64,000 nt of DNA from Polaromonas sp. AET17H-212 (GCF_002379085.1 NZ_NBZW01000001.1:310001-374000), one strand, 5' to 3'; numbered from the stretch's first letter, positions 15,918 to 25,045 are shown. Notes: generated by a model from the sequence alone, not told the origin. Made by a program: numbers and translations.

Positions 15918-17123
15918 ATGACCGAAGCATTCATTTACGACGCCATCCGCACACCGCGCGGCAAAGGCAAAAAGGACGGCAGCCTGTACGAGGTCAAGCC
16001 GGTCAACCTGCTGGCCGGCGTGCTGACCGAGCTGCAGCGCCGCAATGGCTTCGACACGGCGCATGTCGATGATGTGGTGATGGGCGTGGTCTCGCCCATC
16101 GGCGAGCAGGGCTCCGTCATCGCCAAGGTCGCCGCACTGAAAGCCGGCTGGGACTTCCGCGCCTCGGGTGTGCAGATCAACCGTTTTTGCGCCTCCGGCC
16201 TGGAAGCCGTGAACCTGGCCGCGCAGAAGGTGCGTTCGGGCTGGGAAGACCTGGTGGTGGCCGGCGGCGTCGAAAGCATGAGCCGCGTACCCATCGGTTC
16301 GGACGGTGGTGCCTGGGCCCAGGACCCGGAAACCAACAGCGCCACCGCCTTCGTGCCGCAAGGCATAGGCGCCGACCTGATTGCCACGATTGAAGGTTTC
16401 AGCCGCGCCGATGTCGACGCCTTTGCGCTGGAAAGCCAGAAGCGCGCCACCCAGGCCCGCGCGGCCGGTTACTTCGACCGCTCGGTCGTGCCGGTGAAAG
16501 ACTTCCTTGACCAAACCATCCTGGCGCAGGACGAGTTCATCAAGCCGCACACCACGCTGGAAGGCCTGGCCTCGCTGCGGCCGGCGTTTGAACAGATGGG
16601 CAGCATGGGTTTCGACCAGGTGGCGCTGACCCGTTACCCGCAGGTCGAGCGCATCCACCATGTGCACCACGCCGGCAATTCGTCGGGCATCGTGGATGGT
16701 GCGGCGGCGGTGCTGGTCGGCTCGGAAGCTGCCGGAAAAATCCATGGCCTCACGCCGCGCGCCCGCATTGTTGCGGCAGCGCTCAGCGGCGCCGACCCGA
16801 CCATCATGCTGACCGGCCCCATGCCGGCGGCGCGCAAGGCGCTGGCCAAGGCCGGCTTGGGCGTAGACCAGATCGACCTGTTCGAGGTCAACGAAGCCTT
16901 TGCCGCGGTGGTGATGCGTTTCATGAAAGAGATGAAGGTGCCGCACGACAAGGTCAACGTCAATGGCGGCGCGATTGCCATGGGCCACCCGCTGGGCGCC
17001 ACCGGCGCCATGATCCTCGGCACCCTGATCGACGAGCTGCACCGGCGCAAGCTGCGTTACGGCCTGGCCACCCTGTGTGTCGGCGGCGGCATGGGCATTG
17101 CAACGATTGTGGAAAGAATCTGA
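15918..17123 (+). CDS. acetyl-CoA C-acyltransferase (thiolase)
   Basis: 401 residues, thiolase family, catalysing thiolytic cleavage of 3-ketoacyl-CoA to acetyl-CoA and a shortened acyl-CoA. The nucleophilic cysteine is Cys91 in [11 protein letters not shown]. The other catalytic motifs are present: NEAFA (about 331-335), [15 protein letters not shown] with the active histidine, and CVGGGMG with the second cysteine near the C-terminus. Its stop codon overlaps the next start by one base, so it is translationally coupled to the FadB-like gene, forming the last steps of beta-oxidation. Confidence 0.95.
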   Translation: MTEAFIYDAIRTPRGKGKKDGSLYEVKPVNLLAGVLTELQRRNGFDTAHVDDVVMGVVSPIGEQGSVIAKVAALKAGWDFRASGVQINRFCASGLEAVNLAAQKVRSGWEDLVVAGGVESMSRVPIGSDGGAWAQDPETNSATAFVPQGIGADLIATIEGFSRADVDAFALESQKRATQARAAGYFDRSVVPVKDFLDQTILAQDEFIKPHTTLEGLASLRPAFEQMGSMGFDQVALTRYPQVERIHHVHHAGNSSGIVDGAAAVLVGSEAAGKIHGLTPRARIVAAALSGADPTIMLTGPMPAARKALAKAGLGVDQIDLFEVNEAFAAVVMRFMKEMKVPHDKVNVNGGAIAMGHPLGATGAMILGTLIDELHRRKLRYGLATLCVGGGMGIATIVERI

Positions 17124-19282
17124 TGAAAACCATCCAATACGAACTGGCCGACGGCATTGCCACCCTCACCTTCGACGAGGAAGGCTCACCGGTCAACACC
17201 ATGTGCGCCCAGTGGCAAAAAGACCTGACCGAAGCCACCGCACAGGTCGTGAAAGACAAGGAAGTGATTCGCGGCATCGTGCTGGCATCGAACAAAAGCA
17301 CTTTTTTTGCCGGCGCCGACCTCAAGGCCACGATGCGGCTGCAGGCCGCGGACGCGCCCCAGGTCTTCAAGGAGATCGAGCAGACCAAGAAGAACTTCCG
17401 CACGCTGGAAACCCTGGGCAAACCGGTGGTCAGCTGCCTCAATGGCACGGCACTCGGCGGTGGCTGGGAAGTCGCTCTGGTCGGCCATTACCGCATCGCG
17501 GTGGACGACAAGAAGATCCAGTTCGGCCTGCCCGAAATCACGCTGGGACTGATCCCCGGCGCCAGCGGCATCACCAAGATGACGCGGCTGCTGGGCCTGA
17601 TGGGCGCGCAGCCCTATATTCTGGAAAGCAAGCTGTTCAACCCGCATGAAGCGCTGGAACTCGGCCTGGTGCACGAGCTGGTGCCGGATGCCGCCGCGCT
17701 GCGCCCTGCGGCCCTGGCCTGGATCGCGACGCATGATGGCGCCGCCGCCCCGGCGCACCACCCCTGGGACGACAAGAACTACAAGATGCCTGGCGGCACA
17801 CCGGCCAACCCCAAGATCGCCGGCATGCTGGCCGTGGCGCCGGCCGTGCTCAAGCAGAAAACACGCGGCCTGTACCCGGCCCCCGAATACGCGCTGGCCG
17901 CCATGGTCGAGGGCGCACAGGTCGATTTCGACACCGCGCTGCGCATCGAATCGCGTTACTTGGCCAGGCTGATCGTCAGCCCGGTGGCCAAGAACATGAT
18001 CAACACCTTCTTCTTCAACATGAACGCGATCAAGTCGGGTCGCTCGCGTCCGAAAGATGCCCCGCGTTACAAGCCGCAGAAAGTCGGCCTGCTCGGCGCA
18101 GGCATGATGGGCGCGGGCATTGCCTACGTCCAGGCCAGCCGCGGCATCAGCACCGTGCTCAGGGATGTGAGCCAGGACAAGGCCGATGCGGGCAAGGCCT
18201 ACAGCGCCAAACTCACGCAGTCACGCGTGGACAAGGGCCGCATGAGTGCGGCCGAGCAGGCCGCCCTGCTTGCACGCATTGAGGCCACCGACAAGGTGGC
18301 CGACCTCGCCGGCTGCGACCTGATCATTGAAGCGGTGTTCGAACGCCGCGACCTCAAAGCCCAGGTCACGCAGGAAGCCGAGCCTTTGCTGGCGCCCGGC
18401 GGCTTTTTTGCGTCCAACACCTCGACCCTGCCGATCAGCGGGCTGGCCACGGCCAGCGCACATCCGGACAAGTTCATTGGCATCCACTTTTTCAGCCCGG
18501 TCGACAAGATGAAGCTGGTCGAGATCATCCGCGGCAAGCAGACCAACGATGACACCGTGGCGCGTGCCTTTGACTACGTCCAGGCCCTCGGCAAGATCCC
18601 GATTGTGGTCAACGACTCGCGCGGCTTTTACACCAGCCGGACCTTCGGCACCTTTGTGATGGAAGGCGCAGCCATGCTCGGCGAAGGCATTCCTGCGGCG
18701 GCGATTGAAAACGCCGGCATCCAGTGCGGCATGCCGGTGGGCCCGCTCGCCGTGCTCGACGAAACCGCACTGTCACTGAGCGTGCACGTGCTGGACCAGA
18801 CGCGCGCCGACTATGTGGCCGAGGGCAAGACCTACATCGCCACGCCGGGCGAGTTGATCGTCGAGCGCATGGTCAAGGAGTTCGACCGCAACGGCCGCGC
18901 CGCGGGCGCCGGCTTTTACGACTACCCCGAGGAAAAAGGCGCGAAGAAAACCCTGTGGCCCGAACTCAAGCCCCTGTTCGAAAAGCCCGGCGTGGCCTGG
19001 GCCATCACCGACCTCAAGGACCGGCTGCTGTACCGCCAGGCCGTGGAGACCGCGCGCTGCCTCAGTGAAAACGTGCTGACCAGCGTGCATGACGCCAACA
19101 TCGGCTCCATCTTCGGCATCGGCTTTCCCGCCTGGACAGGCGGCGCGATGCAGTTCATCTACAGCATGGGCGTGGACGCCTTTGTGCAGCGCGCCGGCGA
19201 ACTGGCGGCCCAGTACGGTGCGGGCTTTGCGCTGAGCGATGAGGTCAAAGCCACGATCAAAAAGCACCAGCCGGTTTATTGA
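17123..19282 (+). CDS. bifunctional enoyl-CoA hydratase / 3-hydroxyacyl-CoA dehydrogenase
   Basis: 719 residues, FadB/FadJ-type multifunctional enzyme. The N-terminal crotonase domain (1-190) shows FFAGADLKA and the two acid motifs TALGGGWEVAL and FGLPEITLGLIPG. The NAD-binding domain starts at about residue 318 with GLLGAGMMGAGIAYV. The hydroxyacyl-CoA dehydrogenase catalytic histidine is in IGIHFFSPVDKMKLVEII, and the C-terminal helical domain follows (about 505-715). It hydrates 2-enoyl-CoA and oxidises the 3-hydroxyacyl-CoA. The ATG overlaps the thiolase stop (TGATG), giving the usual alpha/beta complex gene pair in reverse order. Confidence 0.95.
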   Translation: MKTIQYELADGIATLTFDEEGSPVNTMCAQWQKDLTEATAQVVKDKEVIRGIVLASNKSTFFAGADLKATMRLQAADAPQVFKEIEQTKKNFRTLETLGKPVVSCLNGTALGGGWEVALVGHYRIAVDDKKIQFGLPEITLGLIPGASGITKMTRLLGLMGAQPYILESKLFNPHEALELGLVHELVPDAAALRPAALAWIATHDGAAAPAHHPWDDKNYKMPGGTPANPKIAGMLAVAPAVLKQKTRGLYPAPEYALAAMVEGAQVDFDTALRIESRYLARLIVSPVAKNMINTFFFNMNAIKSGRSRPKDAPRYKPQKVGLLGAGMMGAGIAYVQASRGISTVLRDVSQDKADAGKAYSAKLTQSRVDKGRMSAAEQAALLARIEATDKVADLAGCDLIIEAVFERRDLKAQVTQEAEPLLAPGGFFASNTSTLPISGLATASAHPDKFIGIHFFSPVDKMKLVEIIRGKQTNDDTVARAFDYVQALGKIPIVVNDSRGFYTSRTFGTFVMEGAAMLGEGIPAAAIENAGIQCGMPVGPLAVLDETALSLSVHVLDQTRADYVAEGKTYIATPGELIVERMVKEFDRNGRAAGAGFYDYPEEKGAKKTLWPELKPLFEKPGVAWAITDLKDRLLYRQAVETARCLSENVLTSVHDANIGSIFGIGFPAWTGGAMQFIYSMGVDAFVQRAGELAAQYGAGFALSDEVKATIKKHQPVY

Positions 19283-19286
19283 AGGT

Positions 19287-20765
19287 TTATGGCGCCGGGA
19301 AGCCGGCCAGCAGGCCGGCTTTCTGCACCTTGCCCAGCGCAGTTTTGGGCAAGGCCTCGCAGAACACGATGCGCTTGGGGTGTTTGAACCGTGCGAGCCG
19401 GCCCTCGAACAATTGCTGGACCCCGGCCGCATCAAGCCCGCTACCGGACTTGCGTACAACCACGGCAACCACCACCTCGCCCCAGCGCGCATCGGGCTGG
19501 CCGACCACCGCTGCTTCCAGGATGTCCGGGCAGTCGGCCAGCAGGTTTTCAATCTCGGCCGGGTAGACGTTTTCGCCGCCCGAGATGATCATGTCTTTCG
19601 AGCGTCCGACCACTTCGTAAAATCCGGCTTCATCACAGCGCGCCAGGTCACCGGTATGAAACCAGCCCTCGGCAAAGGCCGGGTTGTCGGCGTCGGCCCA
19701 GTAGGCAGCCATCACATTGGGCGCGCGCACCCAGATTTCACCGACCTCGCCCGGGGCCACGGTTTCACCCAATGTGTTGACGAGTTTCACCTCCACGTGC
19801 AGACCGGCCTTGCCCGCTGCCCCGACGTGCTGCATCGCATCGGCACGGCGCAGGTAGATGGAGACCGGGCCGGTTTCGGTCGCGCCATACACCTGGCCAA
19901 GCGGCACACCGCGTGCATGGATGGCCGTGATCATCGACGCGGGAATCGTGGAAGAACCCGCGGCCAGAAAACGCAGGGACGACAAATCGGCAGCGGAAAA
20001 ATCGGCGTGGTCCAGCACCGCGCGCAAGGTGGCCGGCACCATCAGCGACAGCGTGGGCCGCCGCCTGGCGACGTCGGCCAGCCAGGCTGCCGCGTCAAAA
20101 CGCGCATGCAGGGTCACCGTTGCACCGGCATGCAGGGCCGGCAGGGTCTGGATGCACAGGCCACCGACGTGAAATAGGGGCAGCACACTCAGCACATGGT
20201 CAGCCTGGCTGAGTTCGTGGGCATGGGCGGAAATCACGCAGTTCCAGATCAGGCCGGACTGCGTGTGCAAGGCGCCCTTGGGCCGGCCGGTGGTGCCCGA
20301 GGTGTAGACCAGCAGCACCGGCGAGGCGTACGCCCCTGCGAGGACGCCGGTGCCGGCACCGCCGACAGCATCCGCGGCCAGGCTGGCGGCAGGCAGCAAG
20401 CGGCAGCCCTGGGCCGCCGCCAACGCGGCAGCCGCGCCGGCGTGGGCGCTGTCGCAGACCAGCAGGCTGACCCCAGCGTGACCAAGAATCGCCGCGTGTT
20501 CGGGCGCGGCCAGCCGGTGGTTGAGCGGCAGCAGAATCGCACCCACGCGCGCCAGCGCAAACAGCAGCACCAGCACGGCCGGATCATTGAAGCCCAGCCA
20601 GGCCACCCGGTCGCCCGGCTGCACGCCGGCCGCCAGCAGCACGCGCGTTGCAGACTCGATGCGCTGCCACAAGGCGGGATAACTGATGTCTTCCCCGGCC
20701 GCGTGGATGGCCACCTGCTGCGGCGAGAACTGCGCGTGGCGCTCGATGATCTGCGCGAGATTCAT
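19287..20765 (-). CDS. AMP-forming acyl-CoA/aryl-CoA ligase
   Basis: 492 residues of the ANL superfamily. It activates a carboxylic acid via an acyl-adenylate to its CoA thioester. Motifs: the P-loop-like VYTSGTTGRPKGALH (about 153-167), YGATETG (about 294-300), WFHTGDLARCDEAGFYEVVGRSKDMI with the ATP-ribose Asp, and the C-terminal LPKTALGKVQK with the catalytic lysine. It is the last gene of a five-gene minus-strand operon, 12 bp after the acyl-CoA-dehydrogenase-like gene. The operon also encodes a NicX-like dioxygenase and flavin reductase, so an aromatic or ring-derived acid is a plausible substrate. The chain is somewhat short, as in small benzoate/4-chlorobenzoate-type ligases. Confidence 0.9.
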   Translation of the reverse strand: MNLAQIIERHAQFSPQQVAIHAAGEDISYPALWQRIESATRVLLAAGVQPGDRVAWLGFNDPAVLVLLFALARVGAILLPLNHRLAAPEHAAILGHAGVSLLVCDSAHAGAAAALAAAQGCRLLPAASLAADAVGGAGTGVLAGAYASPVLLVYTSGTTGRPKGALHTQSGLIWNCVISAHAHELSQADHVLSVLPLFHVGGLCIQTLPALHAGATVTLHARFDAAAWLADVARRRPTLSLMVPATLRAVLDHADFSAADLSSLRFLAAGSSTIPASMITAIHARGVPLGQVYGATETGPVSIYLRRADAMQHVGAAGKAGLHVEVKLVNTLGETVAPGEVGEIWVRAPNVMAAYWADADNPAFAEGWFHTGDLARCDEAGFYEVVGRSKDMIISGGENVYPAEIENLLADCPDILEAAVVGQPDARWGEVVVAVVVRKSGSGLDAAGVQQLFEGRLARFKHPKRIVFCEALPKTALGKVQKAGLLAGFPAP

Positions 20766-20777
20766 TCCGATCCCGGC

Positions 20778-22064
20778 TTACAGCACAGCCTGTTCGTCCT
20801 GTTCACCGGCCTCGTACAGGCACTCGCGCCCAAGCCGGTCGATACAGAGTTCAGCGGTCCACGGCAGCATCAGCGAGCCGCAACGCGAGTCGCGGTACAT
20901 GCGCTCGAGCGGCAGGCTCTTGAGCATGGACTGGCCGCCGCAGGTACGCACCGCCAGGCGACAGATCTCGTTGGCGTTTTCCATGATGGTGTAGTGCGCC
21001 GCGTACAGCCCGAGCCGGATTTCCTTGGACGGATCGACGCGGGCCGCGCGCGCATTCTGCAGAAAGATGGCGCGCGTCTGCTCCAGCCGGACTTTCATTT
21101 CCGCGACCGCGATCTGTTTGGTCGGGTACATGCGGCGCTTGACCGGTGGTGTGCCGGGCACCTCACCGCGCAAATACTGCACCGTGAAGTCGTAGGCCGC
21201 CTGGCAAATGCCCATGTAGGTCGGCGACAGGGTCGCAAACATGTGCGGCCAGCGCAGCGCGGCCTGGGCATACAGGCCTTCGGGAATCAGGCGCTCAACC
21301 TCGGGCACAAACACGTCCTGGAACACCAGCGTGCGCGACACTGTGCCGCGCATGCCCAGCGGGTCCCAGTCGCCGGTGACGCTGACGCCGTCCGAATTTT
21401 TGTCAACCGCCAGGTACAGCGAATCACGCTGGGTGGCACCGGGCTTGTCCAGCGTGCACAAAATGCCGTAGTAGTCGGCCGCGCCGGCCAGCGAGGCAAA
21501 AATTTTCTTGCCATTGACGATGTAGCCGCCCTCGACCTTTCGGGCCAGCGTGCCGAAAGGCGCCTTGCCGGCGGCGGCGGCACCGCCTTCGGAAAACGGC
21601 TGTGAGTAGACCTTGCCCTGCTTCACCACACGTTCGTAATGGATCTTGCGGTGGGCTTCGTGGTTGGCGCGCTGCTCGGGCGTCATGTCGAGGTCATCGG
21701 CAATGAAGCCGGTCCACATGGTGGAGCTCACATGCATGTTCAGTGTCAGCGCGGTGGCGCCGCAATGCCGGCCGATTTCTGCCGCGGTCATCACATAGGT
21801 GGCGAAGTCGGCGCCCCAGCCACCGTATTCTTCAGGCACGCAGATGCCGAGCAGGCCGGCTTCGCGCAGGTCGGCGTAGTTCTCGAAGGGGAACACCGCA
21901 TCGCGGTCAATCTGCTGCGCACGCGGCGCGAATTTTTCGCGCCCGAGGCGGGCAGCAATCGCCAGCAGCTCGGTCTGCTTGGGCGTGAGTTCGGTGTAGT
22001 CGCCGGCAATCGACGGCGGCAGGTAGCGGGCGGCAGGCGGTGGGGAGACAGGCAGTGCAGACAT
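20778..22064 (-). CDS. acyl-CoA dehydrogenase-fold flavoprotein (dehydrogenase or monooxygenase)
   Basis: 428 residues with the acyl-CoA dehydrogenase fold: N-terminal helices with VPEEYGGWGADF (about 76-87), the middle beta domain (VNGKKIFASLAG, LVFQDVFVP), and the C-terminal helices (CGGQSMLKSLPLERMYRDSR). The usual catalytic 'YEGT' segment is absent; the chain instead reads GSLMLPWTAELCIDRLGRE. The normal 'SEPxxGSD' flavin loop is altered to FSEGGAAAAGKAPFG. These changes, plus a flavin reductase gene in the same operon, allow the alternative that it is the oxygenase part of a two-component flavin monooxygenase (HpaB/DszC-like) rather than a dehydrogenase. Which is right cannot be settled from sequence alone. 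Confidence 0.8.
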   Translation of the reverse strand: MSALPVSPPPAARYLPPSIAGDYTELTPKQTELLAIAARLGREKFAPRAQQIDRDAVFPFENYADLREAGLLGICVPEEYGGWGADFATYVMTAAEIGRHCGATALTLNMHVSSTMWTGFIADDLDMTPEQRANHEAHRKIHYERVVKQGKVYSQPFSEGGAAAAGKAPFGTLARKVEGGYIVNGKKIFASLAGAADYYGILCTLDKPGATQRDSLYLAVDKNSDGVSVTGDWDPLGMRGTVSRTLVFQDVFVPEVERLIPEGLYAQAALRWPHMFATLSPTYMGICQAAYDFTVQYLRGEVPGTPPVKRRMYPTKQIAVAEMKVRLEQTRAIFLQNARAARVDPSKEIRLGLYAAHYTIMENANEICRLAVRTCGGQSMLKSLPLERMYRDSRCGSLMLPWTAELCIDRLGRECLYEAGEQDEQAVL

Positions 22065-22084
22065 GGGCGGTTCCTCGGGTCAGG

Positions 22085-22867
22085 TCAGGGCAGAAAATGT
22101 TGTTTCAGGAATGTCAGGACAGCGTGGTTGAACAGCGCGGGCTGCTCGAGGTTGGCGATGTGGCCCACCTGCGGCAGGCAGACATAGGCGGCGCCGGGGA
22201 TGCGGCCGGCCATTTTTTCCACCACGGCGGGCGGCGCATTGAGGTCCAGCTCACCGGCCAGGCACAGGGTGGGCACGGCAATGTTGCCCAATGCGGCCAG
22301 CCGGTTGAAAGACACGATGGCCGACAGCGCGGCGCGGTAACTTTCCGCGGGAACGCCGGCCATCAGCACGGCGGCTTCGGCGATACGCGCCGGCTCGGCG
22401 TCGGGCGCGAACATGGTCGGCACCAGTTGGTGGGCGAGGCCTGCCATGCCCAGCCCCCGGTCCAGCGGCGCAAAGCGGCTCTGTAAAAACTGCTGCTGCC
22501 AGGCACCATCGGCCTTGCCGAAAGCCGGCGAGGTGCTGTAGAGAACCAAGCCATGCACCAGCGCGGGATGCAGGGCCACCAGTTCCTGCGCAACCATGCC
22601 GCCCATGCTGTGGCCCAGCAGCACGTTGCGCCTGGCGCCCACATGGGCTATCAGGGTTTTCAAGGCATCAGCCAGCCGCGCGTTGGTGCATGGCGACAGG
22701 GGCGCTGATGCGCCATAACCCGGCATGTCCCAGGCCACCGTCCGGAAGCCCTGGCCGGCCAATACCGGCTGGTTGCGGGCCCAGGCCTCCTTGCCGCCAC
22801 CCACGCCGTGCAGCAGGAACACGGCGGTGTCGCCCTCACCCTGCTCAAGATAGGCCGGCATCACCAT
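22085..22867 (-). CDS. alpha/beta hydrolase
   Basis: 260 residues, alpha/beta hydrolase fold. The oxyanion-hole motif is LLHGVGGG (18-25). The nucleophile is Ser87 in LGHSMGG, the acid lies in LAGELDLNAP and the histidine in PQVGHIANLEQP near the C-terminus, so the triad is complete. Its place next to a NicX-like dioxygenase parallels NicD, the N-formylmaleamate deformylase of nicotinate degradation, which is also an alpha/beta hydrolase. It could equally be an enol-lactonase-type or C-C bond hydrolase. It starts 3 bp after the stop of the dioxygenase gene, so the two are tightly coupled. Confidence 0.88.
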   Translation of the reverse strand: MVMPAYLEQGEGDTAVFLLHGVGGGKEAWARNQPVLAGQGFRTVAWDMPGYGASAPLSPCTNARLADALKTLIAHVGARRNVLLGHSMGGMVAQELVALHPALVHGLVLYSTSPAFGKADGAWQQQFLQSRFAPLDRGLGMAGLAHQLVPTMFAPDAEPARIAEAAVLMAGVPAESYRAALSAIVSFNRLAALGNIAVPTLCLAGELDLNAPPAVVEKMAGRIPGAAYVCLPQVGHIANLEQPALFNHAVLTFLKQHFLP

Positions 22868-22870
22868 GGC

Positions 22871-23917
22871 TCAGGCCAGCTCGCCGGTCAGTTGCCCGGC
22901 GTCGACGATCACCTGACCGTCCAGCGCCACGGTGCAGCCCCGCAGCGGCAGATCGAAGTGCCCCAGCGTGTGGCGCCCCGCGACCTCGTTGGCGCCTGTC
23001 GAATACAGGAAGTTGCCGGCGAAGGCCCGCAGCTCGGTGCCGTTGAAGTCCTTCTTGTCGTACAGGGCCATCGCATCCCAGCGCGCCTTCGGGTTCATGC
23101 CCCAGCCCACATGCGAGACGGCGTAGGCTTCGCGGTCGCCCCAGGCCGCCCAGTAGCTGCGCATCAGGTCGGCGTCGACATGCTGGCCGGCGATGTCGGT
23201 CACGAAGTCGTTTTCAATCGTCAGCACCACGGCTTGTTCGAGATACCGCTTGAAGGTCAGGTTGACATCACCGGGGGCCAGCACCAGCCGCCCGTTAACG
23301 CTGCCCCGGGCCGGAAAGGCCAGGCACAAGCCGCCCGGCCAGTGCGAGATGGTGCCGGGCCGGGCCGTGTAACCCCAGCCGCCACCGGCCTGCGCGCCGA
23401 CCAGCGAAATGGCCAGGTCGGTGCCCGCCTGCGAAGTCACATGCATGGCCCTGGCACTGCGCAGCCGCTTGATGCCGGCCTTGACCCTGGGCTCCAGCGC
23501 GGGATCGGGAAGGCAGCGCTCGAGGATTTCGGGGTGTTCGTTGGACACCATCAGCACACGCGCGCCGCCCTTCAGAATATCGGGCAGCTCGGCCGCATGC
23601 AGCAGGCCTTCCACCGTCAGGTCGGCTACGAAGGTACAGGCGGCCAGGGCCTGCACCACCGGTGCGAGCTGGCCGATGGCGTCCGAGGCGCCGGTGGAGC
23701 GCACCGGCACCGGTGCGGCCAGCCGGGGCGTGGCCAGCACCAGGTGAAAGGCCCGCGCACCGAGGCGCGCCAGCGCAAGTTCGGCGAGCTGCACATTGAC
23801 CGGCCGCGACTGCGTCTCGGACAGGATGGCCGCCGTGTCGCCGGCCTTCACGCCACACAGCGCAAAGGTCTCGGCGAAGCAGTCAATCCATTTGGCTTCA
23901 ATTCGTTCCTGCAGCAT
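22871..23917 (-). CDS. NicX-like (2,5-dihydroxypyridine 5,6-dioxygenase / M29-fold) protein
   Basis: 348 residues. The sequence resembles the family of 2,5-dihydroxypyridine 5,6-dioxygenase (NicX), a mononuclear Fe(II) extradiol-type enzyme with an aminopeptidase-M29-like fold. The Fe ligands known for Pseudomonas NicX (two His and one Asp, the last two in an H-x-D pair) have counterparts here: His269 in SHVGWGMN, and His320 and Asp322 in GHFDLPLRG. Spacing is within two residues of NicX. The start at 23917 (MLQERIEAKW) is preferred over the longer frame, which begins in the neighbouring gene. Operon partners (hydrolase, flavin reductase, CoA ligase) support ring catabolism. The exact substrate is not known. 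Confidence 0.8.
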   Translation of the reverse strand: MLQERIEAKWIDCFAETFALCGVKAGDTAAILSETQSRPVNVQLAELALARLGARAFHLVLATPRLAAPVPVRSTGASDAIGQLAPVVQALAACTFVADLTVEGLLHAAELPDILKGGARVLMVSNEHPEILERCLPDPALEPRVKAGIKRLRSARAMHVTSQAGTDLAISLVGAQAGGGWGYTARPGTISHWPGGLCLAFPARGSVNGRLVLAPGDVNLTFKRYLEQAVVLTIENDFVTDIAGQHVDADLMRSYWAAWGDREAYAVSHVGWGMNPKARWDAMALYDKKDFNGTELRAFAGNFLYSTGANEVAGRHTLGHFDLPLRGCTVALDGQVIVDAGQLTGELA

Positions 23918-23937
23918 GAAAAACTCTTTCTTAAAGG

Positions 23938-24471
23938 CTAAAGGCGTGAACCGAGCGCGAAATAACCGCCGGCATGAAACAGCAACGGCGCGGCCTCGGA
24001 CAGCGTGAAGCGCTCGACCTCGGCAATGAACAGACAATGGTCGCCGGCGATTTGCCGCGAGACCGTGCGGCATTCAAACCAGGCACTGGCGCCATGCAGC
24101 AGCGGCAGGCCCCAGGCGTTTTCCGCATGCGCCACCCCCTCGAACTTGTCGGCCTGGGGCGAGGCAAAACGGCGCGACACCTCCACCTGGGCTTCGGCCA
24201 GCACGTTGACCACAAAACGATCAACCGCCTCGAAGACCGGCAGGCTGGGCGAACTGCAGCGCAGCGACCAGAGGATCAGCGGCGGCTCCAGCGACAGCGC
24301 CGAAAACGAATTGACCGTGAGCCCGACAAACGCCCCGCCCGGGGCGCGCGTCGTGACCACCGTGACGCCGGTGGCGAACTGGCCCAGCGCACTGCGCAGG
24401 ACCCGGCTGTCCGGCGCCGCGGCGGGAACAAGGCCTTCGGGATTCAGGGAAGCTTGCAAGGCGACATTCAT
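23938..24471 (-). CDS. flavin reductase-like domain protein
   Basis: 177 residues with the FMN-binding split-barrel of the HpaC/DIM6-NTAB family: LGQFATGVTVVTT (about 29-41), GLTVNSFSALSLEPPLILWSL (split here as GLTVNSFS and LEPPLILWSL) and the C-terminal GDHCLFIAEVERF. Such enzymes use NAD(P)H to make reduced FMN or FAD for a partner monooxygenase. It is the first gene of the operon, directly behind the divergent promoter shared with marR, and 20 bp before the NicX-like gene. A likely partner is the acyl-CoA-dehydrogenase-fold protein encoded in the same operon. Confidence 0.9.
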   Translation of the reverse strand: MNVALQASLNPEGLVPAAAPDSRVLRSALGQFATGVTVVTTRAPGGAFVGLTVNSFSALSLEPPLILWSLRCSSPSLPVFEAVDRFVVNVLAEAQVEVSRRFASPQADKFEGVAHAENAWGLPLLHGASAWFECRTVSRQIAGDHCLFIAEVERFTLSEAAPLLFHAGGYFALGSRL

Positions 24472-24544
24472 CTGCGCATAATATATGAATATTCATGCAA
24501 TACGCAAGCGCACCCACCCGGCCTCCTGATTCGCGAGGCCCCCC
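24472..24544. promoter_or_regulatory. divergent promoter with palindrome, candidate MarR operator
   Basis: This 73-bp gap carries the perfect 12-bp palindrome ATGAATATTCAT at 24485-24496 inside an AT-rich patch (ATAATATATGAATATTCATG). The position, between a marR gene and its divergent catabolic operon and overlapping likely -10 elements, is what is expected for a MarR-controlled repression site. Symmetry is seen; binding is inference. Confidence 0.6.
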
Positions 24545-25015
24545 ATGAGCCGCTCCCGCCAACCGGCCGGTGCGCCAGCGGCTGAGGGCCGTTTCATTGA
24601 CGGTTACCTGTCCTACCTGCTCGCGCGGGCCAGCCACACCGTGTACAGCGAATTCCACGCCCAGGTCCAGGCTGCCGGCTTGAGCCAGCTGGAATGGCGG
24701 CTGCTGGCCACCTTGTCGGACGGTGACGGCCTGACGATCGGCGAGCTCGCGCGCGAGATCCTGACCCAGCAACCGACGCTGACCAAACTCGTGCAGCGCA
24801 TGGAGAAAGCCGGCTGGGTGCGGCGCGGCGAAGACCCGGCCGACGCACGCCGCACGCTGGTGTTCGAGACCGAACAGGGCCGCGCCACCGTGGCCGCGCT
24901 GCTGGCCCAGGCCAAGGCGCATGAAACCTCGCTGCTGCAGGACTTCAGCGAACGAGACGTCACGACCCTGAAGAAAATCCTGCGCACCCTGATCAGCCGC
25001 AGCGACGCGGGCTGA
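24545..25015 (+). CDS. MarR-family transcriptional regulator
   Basis: 156 residues with a MarR winged-helix domain: LSQLEWRLLATLSDGDGLTI, then ELAREILTQQPTLTKLVQRM as helix-turn-helix and GWVRRGEDPADARRTLVFET with the wing Asp-x-Arg signature. MarR proteins repress aromatic catabolic operons and release DNA on binding a phenolic or CoA-thioester ligand. It is divergent from the five-gene NicX-like operon, which it probably controls together with itself. NicR, the repressor of nicotinate catabolism, belongs to the same family. Confidence 0.92.
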   Translation: MSRSRQPAGAPAAEGRFIDGYLSYLLARASHTVYSEFHAQVQAAGLSQLEWRLLATLSDGDGLTIGELAREILTQQPTLTKLVQRMEKAGWVRRGEDPADARRTLVFETEQGRATVAALLAQAKAHETSLLQDFSERDVTTLKKILRTLISRSDAG

Positions 25016-25045
25016 GCGGCCGTCCCCGGCGATCCGCCCGCCATT

